Part shown: positions 17,871-18,452 of the stretch, piece after piece
How the letters are laid out: each line of letters begins with the position of its first letter
Numbering within the stretch: position 1 is the stretch's first letter
From: Acanthaster planci
Taxonomy: Eukaryota; Echinodermata; Asteroidea; Valvatida; Acanthasteridae
Assembly (NCBI RefSeq): GCF_001949145.1
Contig: NW_019091842.1
Location: forward strand, 12,827-31,278
Length of the DNA: 18,452 nt
Reading direction: 5' to 3'
Translations under genes and position numbers: made by a program
The notes under the pieces: generated by a model
Seen by the model: only the letters and a program-made list of their open reading frames with translations
What the model was told of the DNA's origin: nothing
Databases searched by the model: none

Positions 17871-18452
17871 GTGAGTCTCTTCACACCACACTGTGACACT
17901 TTAGGGTTTATTGGCTATTTAAGGTTTTGATAGAACTTACTTGGAAGGCAGGATGGTTTTGAAAAATTCGTGAGATGGTTCCTGAATCAATCATCGACAA
18001 GCCCATGTCCAGATGTCACATGGTTAAAGTTACTACAGGTTTATAAGTATCATCATTTTGAAAATGGCTTTTGTCTTAATTCTTCAGAAGCAAGTACATG
18101 TAGCAAGTTTGAAGTTTTTCTCACTGGCAGACCTCATAGGAGGGGTGCGCATCACCCAGGGCCAAAGCGACAGGTGGACTGAAGGTAGGACCAGCGATCA
18201 ATGTGGTTTTGCACCTCGTTTGATGAGATTAATAGATGGAGTTTTGAAGTAAAATGTAAAGTGCAAGAATTTAGTACCGATTGTGTAAATTGGGCTTTAT
18301 ATCTGGTATAATGTCGACATTTAGTGTTATGTTTCTGTCAACGTTGAGTCCGTCCACTGGCTTTGCCTGGATTTTCTTTGCAATGAGAGCAAGATTTCTT
18401 TCTGGTGGGGCTCCAAAGCACTCACCAACAAATTGATGAACTACATTGTATG
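17871..18452. other. Right-end region, no supported gene
   Basis: A second exon-like candidate is 18131-18183, with CTCACTGGCAG before it and GAAG|GTAGGA after. It reads DLIGGVRITQGQSDRWTE, but I recognise no domain in it. The rest appears non-coding, and the window ends without resolving whether a gene continues. Confidence 0.35.

Noticed and set aside
18131-18252. Possible scavenger-receptor-like exon (GGVRITQGQSDRWTE)
   Set aside because: Only a loose resemblance to a VRL-GG-EGRVEV start, with no cysteines or following domain sequence in frame.

Overview
The window is animal (metazoan) DNA. It is AT-rich and intron-bearing, with long non-coding stretches, many short repeats and mobile-element debris. 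The only clearly intact protein-coding gene is a microsomal cytochrome P450 of the CYP2 type (CYP2 clan) on the minus strand. Frequent TAGGCCTA and TACATGTA words, the CYP2-type gene and the repeat types suggest a marine invertebrate, possibly a deuterostome such as a hemichordate, echinoderm or lancelet. That placement is inference and no species is assigned.

Layout. Positions 1-886 hold no recognisable gene. Positions 1048-5796 (minus) hold a three-exon P450: exon 1 at 5451-5796, a single large central exon at 1592-2602, and a terminal heme-binding exon at 1048-1229. All splice phases match and predict about 512 residues. Intron 1 (2.85 kb) carries a 472-bp TA-flanked inverted-repeat element (MITE-like). 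Positions 5797-8394 are intergenic and contain a 95-bp direct repeat pair. Positions 8395-9205 are a second, truncated copy of the same P450 on the same strand. It keeps only the start of the central exon and the terminal exon, so it is a partial pseudogene. Its boundary with the intact copy shows that intron 2 of the intact gene contains a relic of an older exon.

Positions 9206-10857 hold no gene but include a CpG-rich patch. Positions 10858-11148 are an A-rich degenerate tandem repeat. Positions 11178-13024 look like a solo long terminal repeat: TG...CA ends, a 5-bp TATAT target duplication, TATA boxes and internal minisatellites. Positions 13248-13786 (plus) contain a short C2H2 zinc-finger plus acidic-domain reading frame broken by a frameshift. 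The rest, to 18452, is mostly non-coding, with dispersed AAGGTCA-containing repeats. Near the right end, 17718-17870 is a decayed exon-like block with good splice borders and thrombospondin type 1-like fragments.

No rRNA, tRNA or CRISPR array was recognised. The genes do not form a pathway. The biological story is P450 tandem duplication with truncation, possible gene conversion and intron remodelling in a repeat-rich setting. All comparisons come from reading the sequence and general family knowledge; no database search was run.
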